DNA of 64,000 bases, from positions 12,124 to 76,123 of the forward strand of contig DASZBX010000045.1 of the NCBI GenBank assembly GCA_035943635.1. The letters run 5' to 3'. Below, piece by piece: positions 60,684 through 64,000 of the stretch. Position numbers and translations under genes: made by a program. Each line of letters starts with the position of its first letter. The first letter of the stretch is position 1. This stretch comes from DASZBX01 sp035943635. Its GTDB lineage: Bacteria > Actinomycetota > Actinomycetes > Streptomycetales > Catenulisporaceae. The notes under the pieces are model-generated. The model worked only from the letters and a program-made list of their open reading frames with translations. It did no database searches and had not been told where the DNA came from.

Positions 60684-61646
60684 GTGGCAGTAGAGATCGA
60701 GGGTGTCGTGCCGGACGCGGTCCCGGGATTCCTGGCCGGTCTGGCTCAGGCCTCGGAGACGCTCGCGGGCATTCCGGCGCGCCTGGAGGCGGCCCGGGTG
60801 CACGACGCCGCGTTCGGCAAGCTGATCGACGCGGCGAAGGTGCGCGAGGCGTACCACCAGCGGCTGCCGGCCACTGAGGTGAACATCACCGAGGCGCGCG
60901 AGCTGATCGACCACTTCCTGGCCCAGTTCGGCGGAAAGCCGCTGGCCGCGGCGGCCGCGGCGACGGTGCCGGGTCAGGGCCCGGAGCCGGAGGGCACGCA
61001 GACTGCCGATCCGGTGCCGGCTGAGGCGCCGTCGGCGGAGGCGAAGGCGGACGGCGACGCGGCGCAGGTCAAGCCGGTGCAAGCGATCCCGGCCCAGCCC
61101 GATCCGCCGCAGGACGAGTCGGCTCCTGCCGAATTCGATGCGCTGGCCGAACCGGATGCGCCAGCCGAGCTGGATGCGTGGGCCGAACCGGATGAGCCGG
61201 CCGTGCCGCAGACCCCTGACGAGCCGCGAGAGCAGACGGCGACCGAGCGGGCCCTGGCCGAGCTGATCCCGGGTCAGGGCGAGCCGCCCGCGGTCGAATC
61301 CATCCCGGACGAGCTGTTCGACTACTACGCTCCCGCTCCTGCCGCGCCCGAGCCGGTCATCGAGTCCGAGCCGCCCGTGGCGCCCGAGCCGGTCGTTGAG
61401 CCCGAGCTGCTCGCGGCGCCCGCGCAAGTTGTCGAGCCCGAGCCCGAGCTGGTGGCCGGGCCCGCGCAGGTCATCGAGCCCGCGCAAATTGTCGAGCCCG
61501 AGCCGGTCATCGAGTCCGAGCCGGTCGTCGAACAATCGCCTGCGCCCGCACCGGCGTCCCCGGAGCAGGCGGCCGCACCGAGCGCGCGCCGGGCGCACTG
61601 GTGGACCGGGAAGCCGTCCAAAAAACCGGGACGTGATCACCGATGA
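60684..61646 (+). CDS. Helical ESX-type protein with long Glu/Pro-rich tail
   Basis: A 320-residue protein. The first 85 residues form an alpha-helical domain (PGFLAGLAQASETLAGIPARL, then AYHQRLPATEVNITEAREL) reminiscent of small ESX secretion-associated proteins; no W-x-G is present. The remaining 235 residues are Ala/Pro/Glu-rich with imperfect EPVIESEP and AQVVEPEP repeats, ending in a basic WWTGKPSKKPGR segment. GTG 60684 is chosen because GGAGGG lies just upstream and a TATGCT -10 (60659-60664) overlaps the alternative ATG 60660. It overlaps the next gene by 4 bases (ATGA), so the two form a pair. Function unknown. Confidence 0.65.
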   Translation: MAVEIEGVVPDAVPGFLAGLAQASETLAGIPARLEAARVHDAAFGKLIDAAKVREAYHQRLPATEVNITEARELIDHFLAQFGGKPLAAAAAATVPGQGPEPEGTQTADPVPAEAPSAEAKADGDAAQVKPVQAIPAQPDPPQDESAPAEFDALAEPDAPAELDAWAEPDEPAVPQTPDEPREQTATERALAELIPGQGEPPAVESIPDELFDYYAPAPAAPEPVIESEPPVAPEPVVEPELLAAPAQVVEPEPELVAGPAQVIEPAQIVEPEPVIESEPVVEQSPAPAPASPEQAAAPSARRAHWWTGKPSKKPGRDHR

Positions 61647-62401
61647 ATCTCTTCCAGCACTACGACGACGTGGTCGACCACCCGGAGAAGTACCGCGACC
61701 ACGTCCGGGAGCCGCTCGACGAGGAGGCGCTGGCCGAGATCGGCCGCAAGCACCTGTCGCACTTCCACGTGCCGAGCCTGCCGATCCCGGGCGTCAACAC
61801 GATCGAGAAGAAGCTGGTCTACTTCATCTGCGACCACACCGGCGCGCCGAACCCGTTCCACAAGCTGGAGGAGTACACCGGCGACTGGGTCGAGCTCAAG
61901 CGGGCCGAGCTGGTCTGGGAGGCCGCGGCGGCCGAGGTGGCCGGCGCGGTGGAGCAGATCGAGGCCGGGGCGAAGGCGGTCCGGGAGGGCTGGACCGGCG
62001 CCGAGGCCGAGCGGTTCGGCGCGTCCCTGGACGCCTACCTGGAAGGGCTCAGCGCCCTGGCCGGATCGATCCGGACCAGCGCGGACTGCCTCAAGGCGAT
62101 CCGCAGCGAGGCCGCCCTGGCCGAGGGCACCATCCAGATGCTGATCAACATCCTGATCGGCTCGCTCGGCGGGCTGCTGGTGGCCGAGTTCATCACGGCC
62201 GGCACGGTCACCCCGGTGGCCGCCGCGCAGGCCCAGCTGGAACTGACCTACGTGGCCAAGAAGATCGCCTCGCTCGGGTCGAAGCTGCACCTGCTCTACT
62301 CCGACATCACCAAACTCCTGGACGCCTTCCACGGGCTGCGCGGGATCGAGGCGATGCGGTTCGTCTTCGACGTCGCGCCGGCCGCCGGATCCCTGCTCTG
62401 A
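61643..62401 (+). CDS. WXG100-like protein with hydrophobic C-terminal region
   Basis: A 252-residue protein. Residues about 85-155 form a helical hairpin with a W-T-G turn (Trp117-Thr118-Gly119 in REGWTGAEAERF), the hallmark of WXG100 proteins exported by type VII secretion. The N-terminal 80 residues are specific to this protein; residues about 165-205 are hydrophobic (INILIGSLGGLLVAEF). No toxin domain follows. Coupled to the preceding gene by an ATGA overlap. I infer a type VII secretion substrate or chaperone-like pair; no secretion machinery gene is adjacent. Confidence 0.7.
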   Translation: MNLFQHYDDVVDHPEKYRDHVREPLDEEALAEIGRKHLSHFHVPSLPIPGVNTIEKKLVYFICDHTGAPNPFHKLEEYTGDWVELKRAELVWEAAAAEVAGAVEQIEAGAKAVREGWTGAEAERFGASLDAYLEGLSALAGSIRTSADCLKAIRSEAALAEGTIQMLINILIGSLGGLLVAEFITAGTVTPVAAAQAQLELTYVAKKIASLGSKLHLLYSDITKLLDAFHGLRGIEAMRFVFDVAPAAGSLL

Positions 62402-62403
62402 GT

Positions 62404-62478
62404 CTGTGGTCGGCACGGCGTGCGGCCAGGCGCCGCCGATCAGCCGTTTCGCCGCGCCAGTATCCGGAACGACTCGTC
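62404..62478. repeat. Right-half copy of the 40427 element
   Basis: 62416-62442 is identical over 27 bases to 40574-40600, and similarity continues to an end resembling the terminal repeat (CCAGTATCCGGAACGACTCG against CAGAATTCGGAACAACTCG). The left half is missing. It begins 3 bases after the stop of the WXG-like gene and ends 16 bases before ftsY. Confidence 0.75.
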
Positions 62479-62493
62479 TGAGACAATGGGCAG

Positions 62494-63690
62494 ATGGTAA
62501 TCGTCATCTCCGCCGCAGTCGTCGTCGCGCTGGTCGTCGCCGTCCTGGCCGTCTATCTGGTCCGGGGCAGCGCGGCCCGGCGCAGCCTGCCGCCGCCCGG
62601 CCAGGCCCCGCAGATCCCCCCGTCGGCCGAATCGGCCCCGGCCCGCACGGCCGAACCGGCCACCGGCCAGGCCCCGCCCGGCCAGACGCCGGCCGCGGCC
62701 GAGACGATCGCCGAGCCGCCGGTCACGGCCCCGGTCCTGGCCCCGTCGGCCCCGCTGGACGTCCCCGATCCCTCGGCCGGGCGGCTGGTCCGGCTGCGCT
62801 CGCGGCTGGCCCGGTCCAACAGCGCGGTCGGCAAGGGCCTGCTGAGCCTGCTGTCCCGGGACAAGCTGGACGAGGCCACCTGGGAGGAGGTCGAGGACCT
62901 GCTGCTGGCCAGCGACATCGGCGTGACGCCGACCCAGGAGCTGGTCGAGCGGCTGCGCCTGCGGGTCAAGGTGCTCGGCTCGCGCACCCCGGACGATCTG
63001 CGTACCCTGCTGCGCGAGGAACTGCTGACCCTGGTCGGCCCGGACATGGACCGCACCGTGCACTCCCTGCGCACGGACGGCTCCGGCCCGGCCGTGGTCC
63101 TGGTCGTCGGCGTCAACGGCGTCGGCAAGACCACCACGACCGGCAAGCTGGCCCGGGTCCTGGTCGCCGACGGGCGGACCGTGGTGCTCGGCGCCGCCGA
63201 CACCTTCCGGGCCGCCGCGGCCGACCAACTGCAGACCTGGGGCGAGCGGGTGGGCGCGAGCACGGTGCGCGGCCCGGAGGGCGCCGACCCGGCCTCGGTC
63301 GCCTTCGAGGCGGTCAAGCGGGCCAAGGAGCTGGGCGTGGACACCGCGCTGATCGACACCGCGGGCCGGCTGCACACCAAGACCGGCCTGATGGACGAGC
63401 TCGGCAAGGTCAAGCGGGTGGTGGAGAAGCAGAGCCCGGTCGACGAGGTACTGCTCGTGCTGGACGCGACCACCGGCCAGAACGGCCTGGTCCAGGCCCG
63501 GGTGTTCCGCGAGGTGGTGGAGATCACCGGGATCGCGCTGACCAAGCTGGACGGCACGGCCAAGGGCGGCATCGTGGTGGCGGTCCAGCGCGAACTGGGC
63601 GTCCCGGTGAAGCTGGTGGGCCTGGGCGAAGGGGTGGACGACCTGGCCCCGTTCGAGCCGGTGGCGTTCGTGGAGGGCCTGATCGGCTGA
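62494..63690 (+). CDS. ftsY: Signal recognition particle receptor FtsY
   Basis: A 398-residue SRP GTPase that docks ribosome-nascent chain complexes at the membrane. An N-terminal membrane helix (about 3-23) and a Pro/Ala-rich linker (about 30-95) precede the NG domain: GVNGVGKTTT (P-loop), ADTFRAAAADQL, DTAGRL and ALTKLDGTAKGG. No Shine-Dalgarno is seen; GACAAT ends 6 bases before the ATG, so it may be leaderless. smc-ftsY linkage is conserved in bacteria, here interrupted by the ESX-like pair. Confidence 0.95.
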   Translation: MVIVISAAVVVALVVAVLAVYLVRGSAARRSLPPPGQAPQIPPSAESAPARTAEPATGQAPPGQTPAAAETIAEPPVTAPVLAPSAPLDVPDPSAGRLVRLRSRLARSNSAVGKGLLSLLSRDKLDEATWEEVEDLLLASDIGVTPTQELVERLRLRVKVLGSRTPDDLRTLLREELLTLVGPDMDRTVHSLRTDGSGPAVVLVVGVNGVGKTTTTGKLARVLVADGRTVVLGAADTFRAAAADQLQTWGERVGASTVRGPEGADPASVAFEAVKRAKELGVDTALIDTAGRLHTKTGLMDELGKVKRVVEKQSPVDEVLLVLDATTGQNGLVQARVFREVVEITGIALTKLDGTAKGGIVVAVQRELGVPVKLVGLGEGVDDLAPFEPVAFVEGLIG

Positions 63691-63894
63691 CCACCCGTTC
63701 GGGTGACCGGCCCGGCGCCGTTCGCTCGATCGGGTGAGGGCGGGGGCCTCGGCGAATGCAGGAGGCCGGGCCCCGCGCGGGCTCGGGCCCGTCCCAAGAT
63801 CTGCGGTGTCGGCGACCAGGCAGTGTTTGGGATTGTGTCAAGGCCACGGCATGACCGCCGGTTTGTGCTGGTAGGTGCGGCGAATCTGGTCAGC
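63691..63894. other. Region after ftsY without a recognised gene
   Basis: GC-rich sequence with small inverted repeats (for example GGCCGGGCCCCGCG) that may end ftsY transcription. No coding frame is convincing. Confidence 0.35.
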
Positions 63895-64000
63895 GCCGAG
63901 CATGGGCGCGCCGCACGGGACGGCTCATACTCGGTCGTCTGTGCCGTTGCGTGCGGTGCGGCCAGGCGACGGCGATCACCGGATTCGCGCCTTGAGACAT
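63895..64000. repeat. Divergent third copy of the 40427 element, cut by the window end
   Basis: CATACTCGGTCGTCTG (63926-63941) is identical to 40548-40563, and GTGCGGCCAGGCG (63956-63968) is shared with the other copies, followed by a weaker match to GATCAxxGxxTTCGC. The upstream part (GGGCGCGCCGC) also resembles the left-centre of the 40427 element. The terminal repeat would lie at or beyond the window edge. Confidence 0.6.

Noticed and set aside
61130..61540. The Glu/Pro repeat region as a DNA tandem repeat or CRISPR-like array
   Set aside because: Repeats are irregular at DNA level and follow codon boundaries; they reflect protein low complexity.
63842..63905. A minus-strand frame ending TYQHKPAVMPWP as a transposase tail
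   Set aside because: Only about 21 codons are open and I could not place them in any family with confidence.

Overview
The window is a high-GC chromosomal segment from an actinobacterium, most likely a filamentous actinomycete. Evidence: a mycosin-type (type VII secretion) protease, an Rpf-like transglycosylase behind a c-di-AMP riboswitch, a mycothiol-dependent nitroreductase-type protein, paired clpP1-clpP2, a rho with an Arg/Asn-rich insert, and the actinobacterial orders argS-lysA-hom-thrC-thrB-rho-rpmE-prfA-prmC-tsaC and wecA-atpIBEFHAGDC-DUF2550. The species cannot be fixed from the sequence.

Layout. 1-2060: the end of a type VII secretion locus (3' end of a Gly-rich ESX-associated gene, a mycosin, and a remnant resembling the mycosin membrane tail), visibly richer in A/T than the rest. 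2081-8684: a rhomboid-like membrane protein and a branched-chain amino acid type ABC transporter (livJ convergent with a livF-livG-livHM operon in which the two permeases are fused). 8868-10715: an MTB12-like lipoprotein, tRNA-Arg, a single-domain response regulator and a MarR regulator. 10790-23475: argS, lysine/threonine synthesis, rho and translation-termination genes. 23683-24645: rpf with its riboswitch. 24968-35374: wecA and the complete F1Fo ATP synthase operon. 35441-42578: cobalamin adenosyltransferase, hydroxyacyl-CoA dehydrogenase, aminopeptidase N, nitroreductase-type DsbA protein, rpiB and a membrane PP2C phosphatase. 42589-47150: a penicillin-binding protein, tRNA-Gly, tRNA-Pro and a decayed hicA next to an intact hicB. 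47391-52045: tig, clpP1, clpP2, clpX, the protein-quality-control set, with a ClgR-like site upstream of clpP1. 52269-63690: a Pro-rich membrane protein, valS, a small coiled-coil protein, smc, a two-gene ESX-like unit and ftsY.

Most genes are housekeeping. The unusual material is small and lies between genes: a 209-bp element with 20-bp terminal inverted repeats after the nitroreductase gene and two relatives near ftsY; a different 158-bp fold-back element exactly at the clpP2 stop codon; an IS481-like transposase fragment after clpX; a frameshifted hicA; and the WXG100-like pair between smc and ftsY. Several genes (marR, argS, the PP2C phosphatase, valS, possibly ftsY and rpiB) have a -10 box 6-8 bases before the start codon and no Shine-Dalgarno sequence, so they are probably leaderless. 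I saw no CRISPR array, rRNA gene, intact insertion sequence or prophage.
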